The notes below the pieces were generated by a model. The model saw only the letters and a list, made by a program, of their open reading frames with translations. It was not told where the DNA came from and did no database searches. Below are positions 1-6,380 of a stretch of DNA of 32,457 nt, one piece after another (positions within the stretch are counted from its first letter, which is position 1; each line of letters opens with the position of its first letter). The DNA is from a virus: IMG/VR virus record IMGVR_UViG_3300050033_000347, positions 1 to 32,457 of that record; one strand, 5' to 3'. Both the position numbers and the translations under genes were made by a program.

Positions 1-9
1 TAATTTTAT

Positions 10-861
10 ATGAGTACTGACAATATTAAATCTAAGACTAAAAATAATTATTATGATGAGAGATTAATGAGAGATTACTGCAAACAATGGCAGGACAGTA
101 CCACAGAATTACAAAAACAAAAGATATATAATAAAATGCATATCATATTAGCTCTAATGTATAATTATATCAGAATCCGATATTTTACAATACCTTCTCA
201 TGATATAGAAGCAGTAAAAGTATCAGCATTGAGTAAATGTTTCTTAGCTATTAATACTTATGACTTTAAACATACTACATTCTCATTTTTCCAAACAATT
301 ATAAAAAATGAACTGCATGATTATAATTATTATAATATTTATACTATAAGAGGACGCAGCAGCTATTTACAGGACTTAGACTTATGTGGTATAGATCAAG
401 ACAGTAACAGTGACTTAATTGATAATAATGAGTCTTATAGTGACTACAAGAGTGATCTAATTGATAATAATGAGTCTTATAGTGACTACAAGAGTGATCT
501 AATTCTAATACTGTCTTTAAAATATAAACTATATGAGAATAGAAATGATAGGGATATAATCAGGGATATAATCTATTTTTTAGAGAATTATGAAATGCGT
601 TTTATGGCAGACTTAGAAGTATTTTTATTTAAAAAAGGCTATGAAATAAAATATATTGAAAAGATATTTAAAAAACAATTTAATACGTTTGGTCATATAA
701 AACAAACAATCAGAATAGATAAAAATAAAGATAGTAATAAAAATATTAATTATACTGCTGATAATGAGTATTATAATGATTATGTACAGCAGACAAATAA
801 ACAAAAATATTATCAAAGATTAAAATATAATATAAAAAAGAACGATGACAGAAAGACATAA
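10..861 (+). CDS. Phage sigma-factor-like protein (gp55-type, probable)
   Basis: A 283-residue protein. Residues about 62-107 look like sigma region 2: a helix, then a Tyr-Asp-Phe stretch leading into 'TFSFFQTIIKNELHDY'. This has the same layout as the region-2 core of T4-type late sigma factors, where an aromatic-rich segment precedes an Ala/Phe-Gln-Ile-Ile helix. The role inferred is to direct host RNA polymerase to phage promoters. Residues 138-165 are two exact copies of a 14-residue acidic unit, a recent tandem duplication in the probable linker. The C-terminus is Asn/Lys-rich low complexity. The ATG at 10 follows an A/T-only leader. The 3' end overlaps the next sigma-like gene by 17 bases, so the two are probably co-translated. 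The assignment rests on pattern resemblance only; a generic helical DNA-binding protein is the alternative. Confidence 0.5.
   Translation: MSTDNIKSKTKNNYYDERLMRDYCKQWQDSTTELQKQKIYNKMHIILALMYNYIRIRYFTIPSHDIEAVKVSALSKCFLAINTYDFKHTTFSFFQTIIKNELHDYNYYNIYTIRGRSSYLQDLDLCGIDQDSNSDLIDNNESYSDYKSDLIDNNESYSDYKSDLILILSLKYKLYENRNDRDIIRDIIYFLENYEMRFMADLEVFLFKKGYEIKYIEKIFKKQFNTFGHIKQTIRIDKNKDSNKNINYTADNEYYNDYVQQTNKQKYYQRLKYNIKKNDDRKT
421..504 (+). repeat. Perfect 42-bp tandem duplication inside the sigma-like gene
   Basis: Bases 421-462 and 463-504 are identical. The unit encodes 14 residues in frame (Asp-Asn-Asn-Glu-Ser-Tyr-Ser-Asp-Tyr-Lys-Ser-Asp-Leu-Ile). A degenerate 12-base partial unit precedes it at 409-420. 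Perfect identity suggests a recent slippage event. Confidence 0.95.
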
Positions 862-1525
862 CATAATAACAGAAAAACATGACCTAATGACTTTGGCTAT
901 AGTCGGGAAGACCAATAAAGACATTATAAATAACTTTTTCTCAGAAAATTATAAAACGCTTTTACTGAAAAGTAAAGAGTATTGCAAGATATACAAGACC
1001 AACGTGTTAGACTTTGACGAATTGATATCAGATATTTACATATCAACGTTAGAAAACGTCATACGTACAAAGAAATTAACACAATTAATTTTACTATCAG
1101 CAGCAACTTTGAATTACAATTATAACAATAAAGCATTTTATCATATCTTAAAAACAATATACACACATGCAAAGTCAAACACAAATATCAATGATCGTAA
1201 AAAGCGTCTTAAAATAGTATATTGTAGTACGCTATATGAAAACAATGAGAACAATAATAACATTTCAAATGATAGCAATGATAACCTTATAACTGATCTT
1301 ATTAACATGTTTAATTTTGAAGACGTTTATAAAATAGCTTTACAATTATCATATATTAATAACAACTACTGGAAATATAAATTATGGAAGGATTATTATA
1401 TAGGAAAACAAACATATACAAAGTTATCTGAACATTATAATATAACACGCAAAGCAATATTTCTAATAGTAAAAGATTATAATAAACTGATTAAGACAGA
1501 ACTTCTGATTAAACTTAATATTTAA
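845..1525 (+). CDS. Second sigma-factor-like protein with C-terminal HTH (probable)
   Basis: A 226-residue protein. Residues about 28-110 form a helical region whose 'LDFDELISDIYISTLEN' stretch (55-71) resembles the region-2 start of sigma factors, where a D/E-D-L motif opens the core-binding helix. Residues about 189-214 ('YTKLSEHYNITRKAIF') fit a region-4-like helix-turn-helix, with a first helix, a turn at His-Tyr-Asn and a recognition helix. The middle (about 135-155) is an Asn/Ser-rich linker. Together this suggests a compact two-domain sigma factor. It starts inside the 3' end of the preceding sigma-like gene. Both may serve the same transcription programme, perhaps on different promoter classes. 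The assignment is inferred from layout and motifs without alignment. Confidence 0.5.
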   Translation: MTERHNIITEKHDLMTLAIVGKTNKDIINNFFSENYKTLLLKSKEYCKIYKTNVLDFDELISDIYISTLENVIRTKKLTQLILLSAATLNYNYNNKAFYHILKTIYTHAKSNTNINDRKKRLKIVYCSTLYENNENNNNISNDSNDNLITDLINMFNFEDVYKIALQLSYINNNYWKYKLWKDYYIGKQTYTKLSEHYNITRKAIFLIVKDYNKLIKTELLIKLNI

Positions 1526-1612
1526 TAATATTAATCAAATTAGGTGAACTAATGACAGTGTTAAAAATAAGGAAAGAATAATATTTTGTGATAAAGGATA
1601 AAATTTAAAACT

Positions 1613-2650
1613 ATGGAAGAAACAATAAAATTTGAAGATGATAATAAAGTATATGGTAGTAAAAATGAAATACTATTATATACAAAATTTGATGCTGAAT
1701 TAGCAGTTATAGAGACTTTTGAAGAATTAAAAGTACTTGAAACTAAAGCAATGGTAATTGCTGAATTAGCTAAAAAAGACAGAAAAGGTAAAGAAGAACA
1801 AGACGAATGGGGAATCTTTCGTCTTAAAATTGAATGCAAAAAAGCTGATTGGTTAAATAAAAATTATCCAAAAAGTGTAAATGCTAATAAGAGAAAAAGA
1901 GCAGTTACCCAAGTGGAAACTGCTGAATTACCTGATACAATGCCAGTATCAGCAAAAGAAAGTAGCAGAGCCAGACTTATAGGTAGTGAACCTGAATTAG
2001 TACAACAAGCAATTAATGCAATTAAAGCAGAAGGTAAAAAGGTGATTACACCAAATTTAGTGGCAAGAGGAATCAGAGAAATTAAAGCACAAATTGTAAA
2101 AGATAATACTAAAAATGTTGAATTAGATACCAATAAGAAATACAGAATATTTTATGCTGACCCACCTTGGGAATATAATGCAGGTGGTCAACAGGCTGGC
2201 AAAGATAAAGTACAAATGACAGTTACAGATATTCATTATCCTTCAATGACAATAAAAAAATTATGTGAGTTACCAATTAAAGAAATGAGTGAAGACAATG
2301 CAGTGTTATTTCTTTGGGTTACAAGTCCACTACTTGCAGAATGTTTTGAAGTAATAAAAGCATGGGGTTTTGAATATAAAACTAGTATGATATGGGATAA
2401 GGTAAAGCACAATGTTGGTTATTATGTATCGGTAAGACACGAATTACTTTTAATATGTACTAAAGGAAGTTGCACACCAGACACTAAAAAATTAGTTGAT
2501 AGTGTATATTCTGAAGAAAGAACAGCACACAGTAAAAAGCCAGAATATTTCAGAAAATTAATTGATGAATTATATACAACTGGCAAAAGAATTGAACTTT
2601 TTGCCCGTGAAGTACATGATAATTGGGACAATTTCGGGAATCAAATTTAA
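1613..2650 (+). CDS. MT-A70 family DNA N6-adenine methyltransferase
   Basis: A 345-residue protein. The C-terminal half carries the MT-A70 catalytic signature Asp183-Pro-Pro-Trp186, in the context 'FYADPPWEYNAGG'. The following 'LPIKEMSEDNAVLFLWVTSPLL' and 'WGFEYKTSMIWDK' blocks, and the closing 'RIELFAREVHDNWDNFGN', are all usual for this family. MT-A70 enzymes transfer a methyl group from S-adenosylmethionine to the N6 of adenine; phage members usually modify DNA, often for protection from host restriction. The N-terminal ~175 residues are charged and helical with no recognised domain, and may carry target recognition. It stands in the left regulatory block without a partner restriction enzyme, so an orphan protective or regulatory role is more likely than a restriction-modification system. 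The sequence preference cannot be read from the gene. Confidence 0.88.
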   Translation: MEETIKFEDDNKVYGSKNEILLYTKFDAELAVIETFEELKVLETKAMVIAELAKKDRKGKEEQDEWGIFRLKIECKKADWLNKNYPKSVNANKRKRAVTQVETAELPDTMPVSAKESSRARLIGSEPELVQQAINAIKAEGKKVITPNLVARGIREIKAQIVKDNTKNVELDTNKKYRIFYADPPWEYNAGGQQAGKDKVQMTVTDIHYPSMTIKKLCELPIKEMSEDNAVLFLWVTSPLLAECFEVIKAWGFEYKTSMIWDKVKHNVGYYVSVRHELLLICTKGSCTPDTKKLVDSVYSEERTAHSKKPEYFRKLIDELYTTGKRIELFAREVHDNWDNFGNQI

Positions 2651-2660
2651 TATAAATATT

Positions 2661-3167
2661 ATGTTATACGAACCAACCACATACTATAAAAAAATGCAAA
2701 TTGAAGGTGATAAATATCAAATATATGTTGCTTACATATTTTCTCTTTCTCAAATACTTAACATACAGTTACATTTTATTGAAAATGAAAAGGGACAACG
2801 ATCAGGAGAAACAACGGAAGGTTATGAAATTAAATATGATAGAAAATTTAAAGAAAGTAAAAACTTATATATTGAATTTGCAGAAAAAAGCAATGCCAAT
2901 TATCAAAATTATAGTACAAGTGGTATTATGAAAATGGACAATTCAAATTTTTATGTAATTGGCAATTATAGCACCATTTTTATATTTAATAAGAAAAATA
3001 TAGTTAAATATTTTGAAAATAGACTATATAAAGAAGTAATAACAAATACTTCAAAAGGTTATTTATTATATGATGAAAATGCAAAATATATTGCTGATAA
3101 GATAATTGAAATTGAAGAAAATAATTTAAAAATAAATGTTAGAAACAATTTAAATTTTAAGCTATGA
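2661..3167 (+). CDS. PD-(D/E)XK nuclease-like protein (probable)
   Basis: A 168-residue protein from the ATG at 2661. An in-frame upstream ATG at 2562 lies inside the methyltransferase gene, so the start 10 bases after the methylase stop is preferred. The core 'GYEIKYDRKF' (Glu56-Ile-Lys58, Asp60), followed by 'NLYIEFAEKS', then a Ser-Gly-Ile and an 'NFYVIGNY' strand, repeats the order seen in small phage PD-(D/E)XK proteins (E-x-K-x-D, N-x-x-I-E, S-G-I, D-x-Y-x-I). Such proteins cut DNA or act as resolvase-like nucleases, using metal ions bound by the acidic residues. It overlaps the next gene by an ATGA, implying translational coupling. The fold is inferred from motif order; the substrate is unknown. 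Confidence 0.5.
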   Translation: MLYEPTTYYKKMQIEGDKYQIYVAYIFSLSQILNIQLHFIENEKGQRSGETTEGYEIKYDRKFKESKNLYIEFAEKSNANYQNYSTSGIMKMDNSNFYVIGNYSTIFIFNKKNIVKYFENRLYKEVITNTSKGYLLYDENAKYIADKIIEIEENNLKINVRNNLNFKL

Positions 3168-3679
3168 TACAAATTGAAGATACTATAACAGGACACCATA
3201 AGGTTTTTTTCACAGGTGGAGAATTATGTAAGCTAATACAACTGAGAGATAATAAAGGTAAGCTGTTAGGTCGTAATTCTTTTTACAAACGACTTAAAAC
3301 AGATAAGTATATGTTACAGGATGGTACATTACCCCAAAGCTGGTTGTCATTGGATATGGGTATTATGTATACCACTCTTAAGAAAGGTGGTGGTGGTCAT
3401 AAGTACATTTTGCCATTATGGTCTGAGAAAGGTGTGCAATTTCTTAAAAATAAATATCATGTAGAACCTGTCAATGATAGAAATTTTGGTAAGGTACTAA
3501 AAGAGAACCTTACCAAAATGCCAGTATTAAAAAGTCCTATTGGTGATGAATTATTAGAAGTTATACCTGAAGAAGACTTTGAGAAAGAAATAACTAGAAA
3601 GTATGGTCTTAATACAGCAGCATATCAAATTGCAAATAAATTTGGTGAAACTGGAATAATTGATGATGATAAAATTTAA
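3164..3679 (+). CDS. KilAC/antirepressor-like DNA-binding protein (probable)
   Basis: A 171-residue protein starting in an ATGA overlap with the upstream gene. Residues about 18-90 follow the pattern of the KilAC domain of phage antirepressors: a short helix ('GELCKLIQLRD'), a Leu-Gly-Arg-Asn turn leading to 'SFYKRLKTDKYMLQDGTLPQSW', a beta strand pair ('GIMYTTLKK...YILPLWSEKG') and a closing helix ('GVQFLKNKY'). In temperate phages KilAC proteins counter repressors; in lytic phages they are usually of unknown regulatory use. Two inverted repeats lie just downstream (3724-3765) and could be operators for this or a neighbouring regulator. The domain call comes from memory of the family pattern, with moderate confidence. 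Confidence 0.5.
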   Translation: MIQIEDTITGHHKVFFTGGELCKLIQLRDNKGKLLGRNSFYKRLKTDKYMLQDGTLPQSWLSLDMGIMYTTLKKGGGGHKYILPLWSEKGVQFLKNKYHVEPVNDRNFGKVLKENLTKMPVLKSPIGDELLEVIPEEDFEKEITRKYGLNTAAYQIANKFGETGIIDDDKI

Positions 3680-3723
3680 TATTATGGAAGAATTATTTGG
3701 AGAGTAACTTAAAAATATCAAAC

Positions 3724-3765
3724 GGTCAAAATGACCACTTGATTTTGGTAAGTGCAAAATTGCAC
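3724..3765. promoter_or_regulatory. Two adjacent inverted repeats, possible operator pair
   Basis: In the 115-bp gap between the KilAC-like and winged-helix genes there is GGTCA-AAA-TGACC (3724-3736) and, 15 bases later, GTGCAA-AA-TTGCAC (3752-3765). Both are short, perfect dyads with 2-3 base spacers, too short for a terminator and not followed by a T run. Paired dyads between two DNA-binding protein genes suggest repressor binding sites; this is inference. Confidence 0.4.
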
Positions 3766-3794
3766 ATAGCACTTTTTAAAATAAATAACTTGAA

Positions 3795-4193
3795 ATGTTA
3801 AAAGAAAAATTCAATAAAGAAACTGACAAACCATACGACAAGGTATTGGCTTGTAACAAAAAAGATTTAAGAATTTCTGGTGATGCTTACAGATTATGGG
3901 AAACACTGTATTATAGTGCTGATGACTATAACCCAACTGAAGCAAGTTTAGCTGTACAGTTTAAAACATACGAAAAGAAAATTTATAGGTGGATAAAAGA
4001 ATTAAAGCACTTTGGTTATATGAGTATACAAGGTAGTAAAATAGGTGGTTACACTTGGACAATTTATAAAATATCACACGGTGAAGTTAATATTAAAGCA
4101 GAGAAATTTATTACCAAGAAAAATAAAGAAATACAAAAATATAATAAATTAAAAAAGAGATTAGTAAATAAAGTATTAATACATAAAAATTAA
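3795..4193 (+). CDS. Winged helix-turn-helix protein
   Basis: A 132-residue protein. Residues about 28-85 fit a winged helix: 'GDAYRLWETLYYSADDYNPTEASLAVQF' (helix 1 and 2), 'KTYEKKIYRWIKELKHFGYMSIQGS' (recognition helix ending in the usual Leu-x-x-x-Gly-Tyr turn) and 'GGYTWTIYKIS' (wing). The C-terminal 40 residues are Lys-rich and helical. This layout is common in phage replication-initiator and regulator proteins of Bacteroidetes mobile elements. The promoter-facing dyads at 3724-3765 lie immediately upstream, so it may control its own expression. Specific function is not recognised. Confidence 0.55.
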   Translation: MLKEKFNKETDKPYDKVLACNKKDLRISGDAYRLWETLYYSADDYNPTEASLAVQFKTYEKKIYRWIKELKHFGYMSIQGSKIGGYTWTIYKISHGEVNIKAEKFITKKNKEIQKYNKLKKRLVNKVLIHKN

Positions 4194-4197
4194 AATT

Positions 4198-4590
4198 ATG
4201 AAAAAAATTGACAGTAAAACAAAAAAGAAAATTTTAGAAGAAATTTCTAATCAACCAGAAAGAAGAAAAGAAATTCTGGAAAGTTATGATATACCAAGAA
4301 GGACATATTATAATTGGTTAAATGAAAAATCTGTGCCAGTTGTGCCAGTTGTGCCAGTTGAAAGTGTGCCAGTTGTGCCAGTTGAAAGTGTGCCAGTTGT
4401 GCCAGTTGTGCCAGTTGAAAGTGTGCCAGTTGTGCCAGTTGTGCCAGTTGAAAGTGTGCCAGTTGTGCCAAAAATTGATGAAAGTAAACAGACACATTTG
4501 TCTGCTATTATTAAGGTCAATGCACTGCCCGAAGGTGCAGGTGCATTGCCCAACAACACTTGGGATAAAATTGAAAAGAAAGAAAAATAA
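4198..4590 (+). CDS. HTH protein with Val-Pro repeat; C-terminal half in -1 frame
   Basis: A 130-residue product as read in this frame, starting 4 bases after the preceding stop. Residues 2-44 form a transposase/homeodomain-like helix-turn-helix ('ILESYDIPRRTYYNWLNEKS'). Residues 45-91 are a Ser-Val-Pro-Val-Val-Pro(-Val-Glu) minisatellite, probably an extended stiff spacer. The tail ends '...NTWDKIEKKEK' at a TAA (4588-4590) that follows an A-rich run including five consecutive A (4583-4587). The -1 frame is open from 4575 and continues without a stop for about 130 codons to 4985, with no ATG near its start. The natural product may therefore be a longer HTH-spacer-domain protein, made by frameshifting or broken by an indel. 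Function is not recognised. Confidence 0.6.
   Translation: MKKIDSKTKKKILEEISNQPERRKEILESYDIPRRTYYNWLNEKSVPVVPVVPVESVPVVPVESVPVVPVVPVESVPVVPVVPVESVPVVPKIDESKQTHLSAIIKVNALPEGAGALPNNTWDKIEKKEK
4330..4470 (+). repeat. GTGCCAGTT minisatellite coding Val-Pro repeats
   Basis: There are thirteen copies of GTGCCA, usually spaced by GTT and interrupted by Glu-Ser codons, in blocks of 11, 8, 11, 11 and 6 residues. Every unit is a multiple of three bases, so copy-number change keeps the reading frame. The repeat also leaves other frames on both strands open; those are shadows. Confidence 0.95.
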
Positions 4591-4985
4591 CACCAATTGA
4601 AGAAGTTAAGACAATAACACCAATTGTAACGGAAAGTAAATATTCAATATATATCAAGAATGACTATGAAAATTTAAAGTCCAATTATTTTGGTAGCAAG
4701 TTAAATGAAAAATTACTTCAAGACTACTTAGCATTACCCAATACCTTTAAAAGTAAATTAACATATCACCAATTTGAAAAATTATTTATTGTAATTCTTA
4801 ATGCTGACTATTTTATTGAATTAATGGATAAGGTCAATTTAGATAGAAATTATATGATACAATTTTTAAACCTTCAATATGATAATTATAGTTTAGAAAT
4901 TATCAATAAAATGCCAAGCTACCTTTATGAATTTTGTAATGAAGAAATTCAATTAACTGAAGATATTGAAAAATATAAATTATAA
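4575..4985 (+). pseudogene. Frame-shifted C-terminal domain of the HTH/Val-Pro gene
   Basis: An open frame of about 136 codons (counting from the first codon after an in-frame TGA at 4572) lies in -1 relative to the HTH gene and overlaps its last 16 bases. It lacks an ATG until about 4823, in the middle of what looks like a continuous folded domain ('KYSIYIKNDYENLKSNYFG', 'LTYHQFEKLFIVILNADYF', 'MIQFLNLQYDNYSLEIINK'). Codon use and composition match neighbouring genes. A one-base slip back in the A run at 4583-4587 would join it to the upstream protein. Either a programmed or low-level -1 frameshift, a homopolymer sequencing error, or a real disabling indel would explain it. The domain itself is not recognised. 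Confidence 0.6.
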
Positions 4986-5012
4986 ATAACTTTTAATTAA
5001 AAGAAATATCCA

Positions 5013-5102
5013 ATGAATAAAGAAACAGTTACAATAACTGAAGAGAGGTATCACCAACTTTGTATGTTAGCTTCTTTCATGGCAAAAAGAGCAAAAAGGT
5101 GA
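5013..5102 (+). CDS. Small hypothetical protein, 29 residues
   Basis: ATG at 5013 after an A/T-rich leader, TGA stop, product 'MNKETVTITEERYHQLCMLA' plus nine residues ending in Lys/Arg. The first residues suggest a beta strand followed by one helix, with a basic tail. It is the last open frame before the 5149 terminator. It could be a genuine micro-protein or chance; the in-place start and the tight fit before the terminator favour a gene only weakly. Confidence 0.3.
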   Translation: MNKETVTITEERYHQLCMLASFMAKRAKR

Positions 5103-5148
5103 TACCAATTAGAATGATTATTGTCAAGAGTTTATAAAAATAAAGATT

Positions 5149-5178
5149 AAGGTCCGCAGATATCTGCGGACCTTTTAT
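5149..5178 (+). terminator. Strong palindromic intrinsic terminator
   Basis: Bases 5149-5174 are a perfect 26-base palindrome centred on GATATC, with a GGTCCGCAG arm that is G/C-rich against a very A/T-rich background. It is followed by TTTTAT and preceded by an A-rich stretch, so it could also act on the opposite strand. It closes the first gene block. Confidence 0.9.
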
Positions 5179-5221
5179 AAAAAATAATTATTAATTAATG
5201 ATGTTTTTTTCAACATTGGCT

Positions 5222-5228
5222 GTATTTA
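5222..5228 (+). promoter_or_regulatory. GTATTTA promoter-like element 1
   Basis: GTATTTATG, between the 5149 terminator and the gene at 5265, 36 bases from its ATG. It is one of seven intergenic copies in this window, all on the + strand and each preceding a new gene block. A run of T lies upstream (about 5204-5211). Confidence 0.55.
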
Positions 5229-5264
5229 TGTTAAATAAGTTTTTTGATTTAACAAACAGACAAA

Positions 5265-5615
5265 ATGGAAACAAAGATAACAGAAATAAAAGAATTTTTA
5301 TCCGATTTTGAATACTTGTCAGAAGACACAAGTATAATTGAAACAACAAAAATAAATGGTACTATTGGTTGTATTATTAAATATAGAAATGCATCAGAGA
5401 TGTATGATCTTACAGAAGTAATGAATATTAATAATTATACTAAAGAAGAAACATTAGATTATCTTACACGTACATTTAAAGAAATAGTTGATAAAAAAAT
5501 AAATAATGCATTACTTGATTTTGAAGATTCATTCGAAACAATAAATCTTCTTGAATTAAAAGAAGAAGAAATTAAACACATTAAATATTTAATTTCTCAA
5601 TCTAAATTTAAATAA
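5265..5615 (+). CDS. Hypothetical protein, 116 residues
   Basis: Not recognised. It is an acidic, soluble, probably alpha/beta protein. The N-terminal third has a strand pattern ('TIGCIIKYRNASEMYDL') and the rest is helical ('YTKEETLDYLTRTFKEIVDKKI', 'LLELKEEEIKHIKYLISQ'). It is the first gene after terminator 5149 and promoter-like element 1. It is followed 27 bases later by the zinc-knuckle gene, with which it probably shares a transcript that ends at 6179-6219. Confidence 0.7.
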   Translation: METKITEIKEFLSDFEYLSEDTSIIETTKINGTIGCIIKYRNASEMYDLTEVMNINNYTKEETLDYLTRTFKEIVDKKINNALLDFEDSFETINLLELKEEEIKHIKYLISQSKFK

Positions 5616-5642
5616 CATTTAAATAATAAATAAATAATAATT

Positions 5643-6128
5643 ATGAGAAGAAGACTTAAAAATGTGAAAAAAGAACCGAAAAAAATAAAAAAAATTTTGG
5701 ATAAAATTACTTGTCCGCACTGTGGTGTAACAGGTACTGAATATTTAATGAATCGTTGGCATTTTGAAAATTGTAGGAATAAAGGTGAGATTAAAATTGA
5801 CGAAGTTCAAGAAATAAATGCAAAAGTAGTTGTAGAACAACTTGAAGATGTCTTAACAATGACAAAAAAAGAAGCAATAGAAATTGATAATATAGATATG
5901 AAGTCATTATCAGTTAAAGAATATGAATTAGAACATCAGAATAATCTATTTGAAGGTTATAACATATATAAAAATGTATATCTTCAACAACAAGATTTTA
6001 CAATGCCATTCATTGAATTCTTGAAAAAATTCAAATATTGGTTGATTTCAGAAAATATTCACCCCAACAATTTAACGATTCAGAACATTTATAAATTTAT
6101 AAAATTTTTACCTAATATTCAAATATAA
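5643..6128 (+). CDS. C2HC zinc-knuckle protein, 161 residues
   Basis: After a Lys/Arg-rich N-terminus (1-21), residues 24-44 carry Cys24-Pro-His-Cys27, then Arg38-Trp-His40-Phe and Cys44. This is the C-P-H-C...W-H-F-x-x-C knuckle often found in T4-like phage proteins, including HNH homing endonucleases and DNA-binding accessory proteins. It probably binds one zinc and contacts nucleic acid. The remaining 115 residues are helical, with no catalytic H-N-H or GIY-YIG motif, so a homing endonuclease is not supported. It may be a DNA-binding regulator. The second gene of a two-gene unit, it ends before a stem-loop and a terminator. Confidence 0.6.
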   Translation: MRRRLKNVKKEPKKIKKILDKITCPHCGVTGTEYLMNRWHFENCRNKGEIKIDEVQEINAKVVVEQLEDVLTMTKKEAIEIDNIDMKSLSVKEYELEHQNNLFEGYNIYKNVYLQQQDFTMPFIEFLKKFKYWLISENIHPNNLTIQNIYKFIKFLPNIQI

Positions 6129-6150
6129 TTGTTCAGGTCACTTTCCATGT

Positions 6151-6176
6151 ATTAAGATGAAGTGCGATCTCTTAAT
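6151..6176 (+). other. Stem-loop ahead of terminator
   Basis: ATTAAGA (6151-6157) pairs with TCTTAAT (6170-6176) across a 12-base loop. It lies between the zinc-knuckle stop and the next terminator. It lacks a T run of its own and may protect the 3' end or pause polymerase. Confidence 0.35.
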
Positions 6177-6178
6177 GC

Positions 6179-6219
6179 AAAAACCCCAGATCAGATTTCT
6201 CTTTTCTGGGGTTTCTTTT
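6179..6219 (+). terminator. Intrinsic terminator after zinc-knuckle gene
   Basis: AAACCCCAGA (6181-6190) pairs with TCTGGGGTTT (6205-6214), followed by CTTTT. A 14-base loop separates the arms. A-rich bases before the stem make it potentially bidirectional. Confidence 0.85.
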
Positions 6220-6330
6220 GACATGAAAAAACTTAATTAACAAACAATCTCAAAGATATATTTTATTAGAAATAAATACAAGGTTTTTTAAAAATAAATA
6301 CAGATATATTAAAATAAATCGAATTTCTAA

Positions 6331-6340
6331 GTATTTATAT
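6331..6340 (+). promoter_or_regulatory. GTATTTATAT promoter-like element 2
   Basis: GTATTTATAT, 43 bases before the phosphoesterase ATG. The 252-bp gap from 6129 to 6380 otherwise holds the stem-loop, the 6179 terminator and two TAAATAC copies (about 6269-6300), which are the same core on the opposite strand. Confidence 0.55.
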
Positions 6341-6380
6341 GACAGACAGAAAAAAATAACTTTATTAACACAAACAAAAA

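Noticed and set aside
2562-2660. Earlier start for the PD-(D/E)XK-like gene inside the methyltransferase gene
   Set aside because: It would overlap the methylase by 89 bases; the ATG at 2661 begins 10 bases after the methylase stop and gives the domain intact.
3684-3707. Seven-residue open frame ATG...TAA after the KilAC-like gene
   Set aside because: Too short to support. It could be a leader peptide but nothing else suggests attenuation.
4247-4600. Several open frames on both strands across the Val-Pro repeat
   Set aside because: They arise because GTGCCAGTT repeats contain no stop in several frames. The forward HTH frame has the best start and domain content.
5149-5174. Palindrome as a replication origin or attachment site
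   Set aside because: The trailing T run and its place after a gene block fit an intrinsic terminator. No iterons or integrase are nearby.
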